A stretch of DNA of 64,000 nucleotides from a virus. The translations under genes were made by a program, and so were the position numbers. The stretch spans positions 1-64,000 of the IMG/VR virus record IMGVR_UViG_3300017783_003463; one strand, given 5' to 3'. Below the pieces are notes generated by a model that worked only from the letters and a program-made list of their open reading frames with translations, did no database searches and was not told where the DNA came from. Positions 16,849-25,092 of the stretch are shown here, in pieces (the stretch's first letter is position 1; every line of letters begins with the position of its first letter).

Positions 16849-18200
16849 TATTCTACCAACTTTCTAACATTTTGATACAAGTCATCATCAACAATACTAA
16901 AGTTGGTATTACGCTGTCTGTCCCATACTTCTGTCATCTTCACAAAGTCTTGTAATTGTTCTTTCCAATTATCTAACTGTGGTTGTTCCAAATATCCTAC
17001 GATACCATCTACACTATTCTTAATTAACCAGTTCTTCTCATATAATATATTACACTGTTCTTTAAATTCAAGCAATCTATTTTTTGCATTCTGTCTCATT
17101 TCAACAGGAAGATTTCTCACATCTAAATACGGAGGATGTGTATTAATTAATATGTCAACACCAATACTTTTCCATTCTATTTCTGGCTTTCCTGCATAAA
17201 ATTCTTCGCCTAACTCGTGTGCAAGCCATAGTATTTCGTGTATTCGATTTATGTTGTAGATTTGTAGTACAGGACTTATATTGCTAGAAACGTTTGGTAA
17301 ACTTAATATGCTTCTATAGTTTCTAAGTATAATGTCCCAACTCTTAGTGCCTCGTATAAATTCATTTACAACGCCTACACCATCTAAACTAGCATTGATG
17401 TCTACACTTTCAAATTTACCAATACTATCCAAAAACTTTTGATTAGCATTTGTACAGTTGGTATTCATAAACACATTAATATGTTTACTATGACCTTGTT
17501 CAGCGGCATAGTTTAAAAACTGCATGTTGTTTTGAATCATAGTTGGCTCACCACCTGTCATGTAAACTTTTCTTAGTTTAGGCATCCATTCGTATATGTC
17601 TTTCCAAAAATCATCAGCATCAAACTTTTCTCTGTATTCTTTGCTGTTGATCCAGTCTGGACGTTTGCCGTATGTTTTCTCTTGTATTCTGGTATAGTCC
17701 TCTTCAACATCTGTGAGCTTGGCATCTTCTTTAGCAATAGTACTACTGTTAAAACTGTTGCACATTCTACAACTAAGATTACACAAGTTACCCAAACGCA
17801 GGTCCAAGTAAAGAGGATCGTGTTCTGGTAATGCAAAGTCATTATTATAGCTTGCTTCAATGCGTTCATGAATAGCTTCTTCGCCTATACGGCGTTCCCA
17901 TTCCTCATTGTGCATTTGTCTGAAACTTTTTTTACCTACTTCTTCTTGCAGGTAACAGTGTTTACAACTACTAACTTGTTCTCCTTGAATCATAGTCATG
18001 CGTATATCACGCATGTCTTTATCATTCCATGCTTGCTTTAGTGTTGTACTATTGATATCTAAAATTTTGCCATCATCGCCACGTAGTACACTGGGTTTGG
18101 CAATACAGCAAAAGTCAATACTTCCACTGGTATTCACCATCATGCTTAACCAAGGGTAAACACAAAATGTTTCCCCGTACAATTCATCCCAGTCTGCCAT
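16848..18200 (-). CDS. radical SAM enzyme with N-terminal twitch/SPASM-like segment (paralogue)
   Basis: 450 residues. N-terminal Cys13, 31, 32, 79 and 82 (FCVYPWLS, DFCCIA, CKHC), then the core CNLSCRMC (Cys140, 144, 147) and GGEP (216-219). Layout and spacing match the protein encoded at 15550-16848, so the pair arose by duplication. Both sit directly downstream of the glycosyltransferase-like genes, suggesting they act on the same pathway. Substrate unknown. Confidence 0.88.
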   Translation of the reverse strand: MADWDELYGETFCVYPWLSMMVNTSGSIDFCCIAKPSVLRGDDGKILDINSTTLKQAWNDKDMRDIRMTMIQGEQVSSCKHCYLQEEVGKKSFRQMHNEEWERRIGEEAIHERIEASYNNDFALPEHDPLYLDLRLGNLCNLSCRMCNSFNSSTIAKEDAKLTDVEEDYTRIQEKTYGKRPDWINSKEYREKFDADDFWKDIYEWMPKLRKVYMTGGEPTMIQNNMQFLNYAAEQGHSKHINVFMNTNCTNANQKFLDSIGKFESVDINASLDGVGVVNEFIRGTKSWDIILRNYRSILSLPNVSSNISPVLQIYNINRIHEILWLAHELGEEFYAGKPEIEWKSIGVDILINTHPPYLDVRNLPVEMRQNAKNRLLEFKEQCNILYEKNWLIKNSVDGIVGYLEQPQLDNWKEQLQDFVKMTEVWDRQRNTNFSIVDDDLYQNVRKLVE

Positions 18201-18202
18201 GC

Positions 18203-19180
18203 TTACTCAATACTATCATCGACTTGATCTTCTCTTACCATAGCACCTAGTCTGTGTGGATTTTTATAAACAGTTTTAAAGAATCTACTTCCGATATGAT
18301 CCATATCTGTAATTTCAAAATCTAACACACTCCTAAGTTCGTCACCTAGTTCTATAGTTTTAGCTTTGAGTTTATTCCAATCCCAACTTACACCAGTATT
18401 CACGCACATTTCTTTGCCGCCTTCAAATTGAGGGAACAGTTCTTCATTAAACATTTTGCTTAACCAATCAAAGTCTCTCACATTACGCCAATCCCATTTG
18501 CGTCTTTCTATGTTAGTCATGTGACAACCTAATCTAGCACCATATATTGCCCATAAACCATTTGTAGCATCTTCACCTACTGTCATCCACACCAACAGTC
18601 TTTTATAGTTCTCGTAATGTATTCTTTTGATATCAGCAGGATCAACTACATCACCGCCTTCTAATCCCATTTTTACACCTTCACGGAAACCTGCTCTCCA
18701 TGCCTGTAGTGGGCTACCATTATTAGCTACATCACAATAAACATTGTTCATCTGTATATAACGTATATTCCAACAAAAGTCAACTTGTGCCGCTTTGTCA
18801 CTTTCAGGAGCCGCTTCATGTGTACGCATTTTATTAACAACGTCTACGGGCCAGCACTTAATACCGCCATTTCCATATACCAATCCGTTTACTGCATTTT
18901 TTCCTGCCCAGCTAATTACATCAGTCGGAGTAACTCTATCCATGTTTAGTTCAGCATTAAAAAATTCTTCTCTTACAATATTATCTGCATCAATTGTAAT
19001 AAATCTATCCGTTTCAGCTATTGCCGCGGCGGCTTTGTGTGCGGCATCACTACCCCATACTCCGTGACTGCGTTTTGCCCACGGACATTTATCTTGTAAG
19101 TCTGCCCAATTTTGTTCTGCGTTAGGCTCGTCATAGCTGATATATATTATATCGAACTCTGTAACTGGCGTTAGTGTCAT
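18203..19180 (-). CDS. glycosyltransferase-like protein
   Basis: 325 residues. It has an early 'DIIYISYDEPNAEQNW' strand, and 'ITIDADN' (about 81-87) supplies a DxD-type metal and nucleotide-sugar binding motif, as in GT-A fold enzymes. A later 'VYGNGGIKCWP' segment fits the acceptor side. Proteins of this look are frequent in T4-like marine phages. Spaced two bases from the radical SAM gene downstream and three from 19184-20191 upstream. Probably transfers a sugar; donor and acceptor unknown. Confidence 0.6.
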   Translation of the reverse strand: MTLTPVTEFDIIYISYDEPNAEQNWADLQDKCPWAKRSHGVWGSDAAHKAAAAIAETDRFITIDADNIVREEFFNAELNMDRVTPTDVISWAGKNAVNGLVYGNGGIKCWPVDVVNKMRTHEAAPESDKAAQVDFCWNIRYIQMNNVYCDVANNGSPLQAWRAGFREGVKMGLEGGDVVDPADIKRIHYENYKRLLVWMTVGEDATNGLWAIYGARLGCHMTNIERRKWDWRNVRDFDWLSKMFNEELFPQFEGGKEMCVNTGVSWDWNKLKAKTIELGDELRSVLDFEITDMDHIGSRFFKTVYKNPHRLGAMVREDQVDDSIE

Positions 19181-19183
19181 AGT

Positions 19184-20191
19184 TTACTCCGGTTGGTTAA
19201 TGTAGTCGAATGTTAAGTCAACATTACTTTCTCTGCATAAAATTCCACATTTAGTTAAGTCTAAACCTGGGGTTGGTATTTCTAAAGTTCTATCCCATCC
19301 TATGCTATTTAATGGAAGAACAATATGATCTAGTAACTGACTTGGATTACGTGGATCTGTTATATACAGTCCTATATCAGTATATATTTTACTGTCCTGT
19401 GGATTTTGGAAATTACTTTTAATTTGTGTGACATCGCCTTTCTTAATTATTGTAAAGTCTGTTGCAACGTCTTGAGTTGGTTGAGTAGGTTTAGCAAATG
19501 ATCTTCTCCTACTGTATCTTGTTCTATAATCTATTCCTGTGAAGTTTGCTTTTCTCTGTAGTCTATAACTTTGAAATATTTTCTTAGTCATAACACTCAT
19601 TTCTCCTAGCCCACATATTCTTCGCAATGGCGCCATATCGAAAATCATATAACCTTCTTCGATCAGTTCTCCAGGATCAATCTCAATAGTTTTTACTAGA
19701 AAGTTTGGATCATTGTCTTTAATTAAAAAAAGTGTAATCGGATCGTATACTCCGTCTTGTTCAGGATTCAAACTTATATTTCTAAAAAAACGTTTACCTG
19801 TCATTCTATACAGTGTGTCTTGATTAAAGTTTACTTCCATTTTCCAACTGTTGATGTACAGTATAATATTGATATCAGCTTTAGTTTTTTGATTAAGTGG
19901 AACTACACTTAATCGTCTCTCAGCTTCTTTGATTCTCAAAACTGCTGACTTCTCAACTAGTTTTAGTTCATGATTAACATCGACTACTGCAAATTTTTTA
20001 GGGTCAACATGACCCATTAGTATTTGTCTAGCGTCATCACTATCTGTTACAATAAAAGGATTTTTTATTTGATCCTTTTCTCTATTTGTAACCGTGACTA
20101 CATCACCATTTTCGTCGTCATAATAAACACACCATTTAGGTGCAGGTTTATCGCTCTTGTAATCTCTGAGTAAGGTTGGTTCTGAAGACAT
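19184..20191 (-). CDS. hypothetical protein
   Basis: 335 residues, no recognised domain. The middle contains a basic stretch (RLQRKANF, RTRYSRRRSF), and the remainder looks beta-rich with alternating hydrophobic residues. It overlaps the upstream glycosyltransferase-like gene by 44 bases and precedes another, so it travels with the sugar-transfer genes. It could be a structural or sugar-binding partner; no function is assigned. Confidence 0.6.
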   Translation of the reverse strand: MSSEPTLLRDYKSDKPAPKWCVYYDDENGDVVTVTNREKDQIKNPFIVTDSDDARQILMGHVDPKKFAVVDVNHELKLVEKSAVLRIKEAERRLSVVPLNQKTKADINIILYINSWKMEVNFNQDTLYRMTGKRFFRNISLNPEQDGVYDPITLFLIKDNDPNFLVKTIEIDPGELIEEGYMIFDMAPLRRICGLGEMSVMTKKIFQSYRLQRKANFTGIDYRTRYSRRRSFAKPTQPTQDVATDFTIIKKGDVTQIKSNFQNPQDSKIYTDIGLYITDPRNPSQLLDHIVLPLNSIGWDRTLEIPTPGLDLTKCGILCRESNVDLTFDYINQPE

Positions 20192-21062
20192 CTACTATTT
20201 CATCTGTTAAAAACGTTTCATCACTATAATGAATAATTCCACTGCTGATAACGCTATTTTCTATTTGTATTTTCTTATTATTAGTTACCCAATAGTTTAA
20301 CATATCAGTCCAGTTACCCGGAGCTTCTTCTGGATTGTTAAACACACCATGTGATAATGTATGTAAGTCATAATGATTACTAAGTTTTACACCAATGTCG
20401 TCTGTGTGATCAACAAAGTGTGTAATTACATTACCTAAAACATTTTTTTGAAAATACTCTGGTTTCTTATTTGGAAACACATGATTGTATACGTCTCTCC
20501 AGTTTTGCAATACAGGGTCAGCCATTTTAAACCATTCTGCAACTGTTTCATCTTTTTTATCAAAATACATCAAGTTATAAAAATATTTAGGTAACTTGTA
20601 TTGTATTTCGTATTCGAATCGATTAACTCTTGGAATAGGAAAGTTTCTATAAGCAAGTGCGTCATTCGGAACACTAATGCCGTTCTTAGATGACATTACC
20701 GCCCAAAGATCATTTATATCAACATTTACAAATAGTGTATCATAATCAACATATATTGTTTCTTCGTAAGGAGTTGCGTGATAAACTTGCCATAAGTTCA
20801 TGCCATGAAATCCGTCTTTGTGAGCACTGTTTCCGTATGGTAATTCTATCATATAGTCAAAAGCATGTTCATAAAAACTTTGAACATTACCTAATTGACC
20901 TTTATCTACAATCAGTGTAATACTTGCATCTGGGTCGCATACTTTTATACTACATGCAAGTGCATAACAATATCGAATATTGTCTTCGCCTGTATTAATA
21001 CCTAAGGTTACAAAACCTCTATTAGGTGCATCATTGTTTTCAATTTCAATTTCTTCAGACAC
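20148..21062 (-). CDS. glycosyltransferase-like protein (GT8-like)
   Basis: 304 residues. The order is typical of GT8-like GT-A enzymes: N-terminal 'VTLGINTGEDN', then 'SITLIVDKG' and 'TIYVDYDTLFVN', where DYD is the DxD metal-binding motif. A C-terminal 'HYDLHTLSHG' and 'GIIHYS' (His) also fit the metal-binding His of the family. Overlaps the next upstream gene by 8 bases. Probably uses a nucleotide sugar; target unknown. Confidence 0.68.
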   Translation of the reverse strand: MSEEIEIENNDAPNRGFVTLGINTGEDNIRYCYALACSIKVCDPDASITLIVDKGQLGNVQSFYEHAFDYMIELPYGNSAHKDGFHGMNLWQVYHATPYEETIYVDYDTLFVNVDINDLWAVMSSKNGISVPNDALAYRNFPIPRVNRFEYEIQYKLPKYFYNLMYFDKKDETVAEWFKMADPVLQNWRDVYNHVFPNKKPEYFQKNVLGNVITHFVDHTDDIGVKLSNHYDLHTLSHGVFNNPEEAPGNWTDMLNYWVTNNKKIQIENSVISSGIIHYSDETFLTDEIVDVFRTNLTQRLQER

Positions 21063-21966
21063 TGGTTTCTTCTTTCGCTAAATTTAACAAAGTTTGATAG
21101 TGCCTATCTAATGCACGTTTGTTCATAATATGTAAGTTTTGATCTGTATGTCTACACAATATATTTTTCCATTGCTCTGCTCTATTGTGTTTTAAAAACA
21201 CAACATCATTCAATCCATTTACTTGTGCAATATCATCTTTTTGATCCATGTTTAGCAACGGCTGTCCCATAAAATCATGTATAAAGTCATCATTGTTCAT
21301 ACCATTCATTAGGTGTGTTGCAATGCTAACACAAAAGTCTGTTCTAAATAACATTTTAGGAAATTGGTAAAGCAGGCTATAATATTCCCAATTCTCTTTT
21401 ACATGAGCCCATATATCAAAAAATAACTTGCTTTCTTCACTTTGATCAAAATAAACTATTGTACTCCACCAATGATGTATTCCTGCTTCATTCAAAGTAA
21501 TTTCGTTTGTGTAAGGCATTTCTCCACCCACATACTGTGCGTATCTATGCATTGCAATAGGTAAATCAGTTTCAAAAATATAATTGTAAAAGTCGTTCAT
21601 TAACAAATAGTCAGTGTCTAGTAACAGTGTACGCTCGTAAGGCGTATGATTGAAAACTGTGTGTTTGTTACTATTCCAAAAAGGTGCATTAAATTCACTC
21701 CACGGACTATCCATGTGCCTTCTTATATTAGTTCTCTTTTCTGTTACACTACCGTCGATAACAACGTTATCAAATGAATCATTGACTAAACCTTTATCAT
21801 GGCTTTGATTCATCCATTCCATTGTGCCTTCGTCAGTAATAAGTGTAACAGGCATGTTTAGTTGCTTTTTTGCATAATGCGATGCTAGTATAGCAAACTT
21901 AGCATAATCTAGTTCTTCATTGTTATAGCAAAATAAACAAATGCCATTTCCTTGTTTTTCTGACAT
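21055..21966 (-). CDS. glycosyltransferase-like protein (paralogue of 20148-21062)
   Basis: 303 residues, same layout as the adjacent gene: 'GICLFCYNNEELDY' at the N-terminus, 'VTLITDEGTMEWM', and 'TLLLDTDYLLMND' with DTD as the metal-binding motif. Size matches its neighbour, indicating a tandem duplication. It is the second gene of the island after the promoter at 22345-22374. Probably transfers a sugar; donor and acceptor unknown. Confidence 0.66.
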   Translation of the reverse strand: MSEKQGNGICLFCYNNEELDYAKFAILASHYAKKQLNMPVTLITDEGTMEWMNQSHDKGLVNDSFDNVVIDGSVTEKRTNIRRHMDSPWSEFNAPFWNSNKHTVFNHTPYERTLLLDTDYLLMNDFYNYIFETDLPIAMHRYAQYVGGEMPYTNEITLNEAGIHHWWSTIVYFDQSEESKLFFDIWAHVKENWEYYSLLYQFPKMLFRTDFCVSIATHLMNGMNNDDFIHDFMGQPLLNMDQKDDIAQVNGLNDVVFLKHNRAEQWKNILCRHTDQNLHIMNKRALDRHYQTLLNLAKEETSV

Positions 21967-21969
21967 TCA

Positions 21970-22317
21970 CTACCAATCCATTAAACTTTTAATATTTCGA
22001 GCTTTCTTAATTTTTTCTGCTTGTACTTTGTAGGCATTACTTGCCTCGGTATACGCACTTACCATTGTTTCTAAAAATTCACTAAGATTATCTATTAATA
22101 TTGGATTCTCTTTGGTGTCTATTAGAATAGCTTCTTTCCTGTCCATATCAAGTAAAGTCTTTACGAAGCTAATGGTAACTGCATCAGCGAAAAATACGCC
22201 CTTTGCATAATGCACGGTTTGCAAAACTTGAGTTCGTTGTTTTAGAGTGCGTTTTTGATTACCTAATGTAATTCGATAATTTGCAAACTCTAACGCTTTT
22301 TCGAGTCTCTCGTCCAT
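21970..22317 (-). CDS. small helical hypothetical protein, first gene of the island operon
   Basis: 115 residues, predicted mainly helical and highly charged, no cysteines. Starts at ATG 22317 behind a good ribosome site (AAAGGAGA) and just downstream of a near-consensus promoter. Three bases separate it from the glycosyltransferase gene. Position suggests a regulatory or accessory role for the operon, but I do not recognise the family. Confidence 0.65.
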   Translation of the reverse strand: MDERLEKALEFANYRITLGNQKRTLKQRTQVLQTVHYAKGVFFADAVTISFVKTLLDMDRKEAILIDTKENPILIDNLSEFLETMVSAYTEASNAYKVQAEKIKKARNIKSLMDW

Positions 22318-22344
22318 ACTGAGTTTCTCCTTTAGTTATATACT

Positions 22345-22374
22345 ACTATAACTTATTTATGTGAGTTTTGTCAA
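22345..22374 (-). promoter_or_regulatory. composite promoter (early-type -35/-10 with a late-type box inside)
   Basis: On the minus strand, TTGACA (22374-22369) is 18 bases from TATAGT (22350-22345). CATAAATA, one base from the T4 late box TATAAATA, lies inside the spacer (22361-22354). It sits 28 bases upstream of the first gene of the island. No other promoter or terminator is obvious in the island down to base 1. Confidence 0.7.
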
Positions 22375-22381
22375 CAGTTTT

Positions 22382-23539
22382 TTAGTAATCATCTATACTT
22401 GTGAAATCATTTACAATAGCAAATGTCGGAGCAGGTGTTACATCAAAACTAGTTGTGCCAATGGTAAGTGTATCAGGCATCAAATAACTTACAGTAGGTG
22501 TTATTGTACCGTCAACAAAGTTGTTGTGTGTAGTGTCATCTAGTACCATTTTAAATTGAACACCAGCTCCGTTATTAATATACTTTCCGTATATTTTAAA
22601 TTTTAACTGTTGATAGGTGCTATAAGCACTGTATGCACTAACATATATTGTGCTACTGTATGATCCGCCGATAATTGCAGGATCTGCCCAACCAGGATAG
22701 TTTCCAGGTCCAGTAATATATCCGTAGCCATATCCATAAGATCCATATCCATATGTACCAACTTTTCTACCTAGTGTAACGCCACTAGATGTAAACAATA
22801 GTCCTTCGTTAGTGTTTGTGTCTGATCCATCACCGTAATTTGCAGTGAGATCATAAAAGCCTTTGCCTTCACTAGTTCCACTTGTTGTTGCGGCACTTTG
22901 CGTCATAGTGTCCCAATTAAAGTTTAGTACACCCATTTCGTTAATGACATCACTCCAGTTGTAGTAACCAGCAGTCGAACCGCTTGTCATGTTTAGTGCT
23001 ACTCGTAATTGCCCACCGCCATTGAAAAAATACCTAGCTGAGTTATAATCAGCCCATTCAAATTTATGTTCACCATTCAGCTGATTATTCCAAGTTGTTG
23101 TTCTTTCATATCCTGTAGAAGTGGCGTTAAAAGCACTTGCATTGGTCGCATCTATTGTTAAATGTTTGTTGTTTAGTATAACAGTGTTAAACTTTGTTCT
23201 AACTAAGTTTAAATCTTCAGCTCTAATAGCTGTACCTGCAGAAATAGTAGTTCTATTAGCTGGTATTGCAAAAACTAAAACGTTGTCTGTCAGATCTGTG
23301 TGATTAATACTAATATTTGTTCTAGATACTAGTTCTTGTAGTCTTTCTGCTGTAATAAGAGTACCGTCAACTAGTGCATCAGCTATATTAACTGCACCCC
23401 AGCCAAATTTATGTGTTGCTATTCTATTAGCATCAGTAACAGCCGCAGTCGGATACTTGTCGCCAAAAACTTTGTTTACATCAACGGCTACAAGATTGTA
23501 TTCTTCGTTTGTTACTAAATCACCAACAGCACCAACCAT
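22382..23539 (-). CDS. tail-fibre-like structural protein
   Basis: 385 residues, rich in Gly, Ser, Thr, Asn and Tyr with a 'GTYGYGSYGYGYGYITGPG' stretch around residues 263-281. No enzyme motif. Composition, position behind two other fibre-like genes, and the lack of cysteines fit an adhesin or fibre tip. The stop is followed by the island promoter. Host-recognition function is inferred from context. Confidence 0.6.
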   Translation of the reverse strand: MVGAVGDLVTNEEYNLVAVDVNKVFGDKYPTAAVTDANRIATHKFGWGAVNIADALVDGTLITAERLQELVSRTNISINHTDLTDNVLVFAIPANRTTISAGTAIRAEDLNLVRTKFNTVILNNKHLTIDATNASAFNATSTGYERTTTWNNQLNGEHKFEWADYNSARYFFNGGGQLRVALNMTSGSTAGYYNWSDVINEMGVLNFNWDTMTQSAATTSGTSEGKGFYDLTANYGDGSDTNTNEGLLFTSSGVTLGRKVGTYGYGSYGYGYGYITGPGNYPGWADPAIIGGSYSSTIYVSAYSAYSTYQQLKFKIYGKYINNGAGVQFKMVLDDTTHNNFVDGTITPTVSYLMPDTLTIGTTSFDVTPAPTFAIVNDFTSIDDY

Positions 23540-23540
23540 C

Positions 23541-24452
23541 TTACTTCGATCCTACTACTACTTCTATTGTACCTACTTCTTCGGTAGCTTTTTCTTCTAA
23601 GGATCTACCTACTACTTCTTTCCAACTGTAGTCGTCTGGTGCAACCATTCCAACTCCGTCTGTGCCACTAGATACTACTCTATCGCCTTTACCAATTTTT
23701 CCAATAATTTTACATGGAACTCTACCTGATAGTGCTACAAATGGATGTGTAGCGTCTGTACCTGCGGAAGCATTCATTTCAAAGCCTGGTGCTGTACTAA
23801 TAATTCCAAAAACTTTGATATCGCTTGCTTCTGTTGTTTGTGTAATTTCTTTTGTGCCGCCAATTTTTACTATTGTTCCAGCCTCATATTCTGCATCTGC
23901 TTCATAACGCTCTGCAAGGTCAGCATATTCTGCACTTGTAGCAATACCTCTAAATTTATAATGTGTTGTATTGTTCATTGTTACACCGGATTGAATAGTG
24001 GGAAACTGTGTACTGAGTGCAGTAGTACCATCTTCTAGTTTTTCATCTATATGAGGTGTCCAAGCTGTTGTATCATCGCATGTGATTGTTACAATATTGC
24101 TATCAACAATCATTTCTATTGTTTTATGGAAATTTCCGCCAGTGTCTTTTCTGTTGCGGAATTCAATTTTTGTTGTACCTGCGCCACTTAACAATACACT
24201 CCAAACACCATTGTCGTAAACTTTCATTTGACTATTAGCTGTATCGTACCAAAGTTGACCTTCAGTTGGATTGCTTGGAGCAGTTCCATTGGCAAAATGT
24301 TCTAATAGGTGCAACATATTTTCGTTTAATGTTTCTCCAAAGCGTGTGTAGTTTTTACCAATCAATCCAATACTAGTACTGGTATCAATTGTTCCGTCGT
24401 TTACAACTATTGCTGTTTTACTACTTTGACTATAATCTATTGTATATGGCAT
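23541..24452 (-). CDS. tail-fibre-like protein with peptidase-G2-like C-terminal part
   Basis: 303 residues. The N-terminal half ('TEGQLWYDTANSQMKVYDNG') is the kind of repeat used in phage fibre shafts. The C-terminal half ('ATSAEYADLAERYEADAEY', 'AGTIVKIGG') resembles the intramolecular-chaperone/peptidase G2 domain seen on marine myophage fibres. Starts ten bases downstream of the next upstream gene's stop. Likely a virion fibre component. Confidence 0.6.
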   Translation of the reverse strand: MPYTIDYSQSSKTAIVVNDGTIDTSTSIGLIGKNYTRFGETLNENMLHLLEHFANGTAPSNPTEGQLWYDTANSQMKVYDNGVWSVLLSGAGTTKIEFRNRKDTGGNFHKTIEMIVDSNIVTITCDDTTAWTPHIDEKLEDGTTALSTQFPTIQSGVTMNNTTHYKFRGIATSAEYADLAERYEADAEYEAGTIVKIGGTKEITQTTEASDIKVFGIISTAPGFEMNASAGTDATHPFVALSGRVPCKIIGKIGKGDRVVSSGTDGVGMVAPDDYSWKEVVGRSLEEKATEEVGTIEVVVGSK

Positions 24453-24462
24453 ATCTTATTCC

Positions 24463-25065
24463 TTACAAGTCTGCAAAACTTGATCTAATTCTTAATGTAT
24501 AAATTACCTGTATCTTTCTATTTGCACTTTTTTGTACAGGATGAAATACTACATGAGTTAACAAATCGTTGTTACCACTGTAAATTCCAAGTTCGTCAAA
24601 AACGTAATCACCGTTCATACTTGTAGCTGTATCTGTTGAATCTTGTCCAGTTACGCTACCATAATCTAATGTGCATGTTGTAACTACATCACTGAAAGTG
24701 TTAGGCGCTGTGTGAGCGATCTCTGTGCCATTTGTAGCACTTCCGCTTACAGATTCGTCAACTGCTTGACTAAATGTTTGATTGTATAAAACACCGCTAG
24801 CGGTATTAGTATTGGTTGCTTTATATGTTACTGTTCCTAATCCGTCAATGGTTGTACCGCCATTGCCAAATCGCATTGTAGCGATGTGATGTGTTCCGGA
24901 GTTACCCGCTTCGTTTGCAAGCAAACTAGCAATAGCAATACTCATATTTTCATAATTAATTGCATTTCTTCTGCGTACTAATACTTCGCCAGATTTGGGA
25001 TCCCATATTTTAATATGTCCCTCGATTCCTATTAGTGATGTATCATTTAAATTATCTAGACTCAT
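24463..25065 (-). CDS. virion structural protein
   Basis: 200 residues from ATG 25065 (MSLDNLNDT). An ATG at 25077 also exists, but it lies almost at the predicted start of a late transcript (TATAAATA at 25092-25085), so the inner start with GGAAAGAAC upstream is preferred. Thr/Ser/Asn-rich beta protein with 'GHIKIWDPKSGEVLVRRRNA' near the start. No enzyme motif. Position between the giant structural gene and the fibre genes suggests a small tail/baseplate component. Confidence 0.6.
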   Translation of the reverse strand: MSLDNLNDTSLIGIEGHIKIWDPKSGEVLVRRRNAINYENMSIAIASLLANEAGNSGTHHIATMRFGNGGTTIDGLGTVTYKATNTNTASGVLYNQTFSQAVDESVSGSATNGTEIAHTAPNTFSDVVTTCTLDYGSVTGQDSTDTATSMNGDYVFDELGIYSGNNDLLTHVVFHPVQKSANRKIQVIYTLRIRSSFADL

Positions 25066-25075
25066 TGTTCTTTCC

Positions 25076-25092
25076 ATTATAATGTATTTATA
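25076..25092 (-). promoter_or_regulatory. late-type promoter box (TATAAATA) followed by TATAAT
   Basis: On the minus strand TATAAATA (25092-25085) is followed after three bases by TATAAT (25081-25076), the same late-box/-10 spacing seen at 55832-55848 and 22345-22361. It lies at the junction of the giant gene's stop and the start of 24463-25065. No TTGACA is present upstream. Confidence 0.55.

Noticed and set aside
17573-17869. 98-codon minus-strand frame inside the radical SAM gene
   Set aside because: Overlaps the well-supported 16848-18200 gene in another frame and has no recognisable protein.
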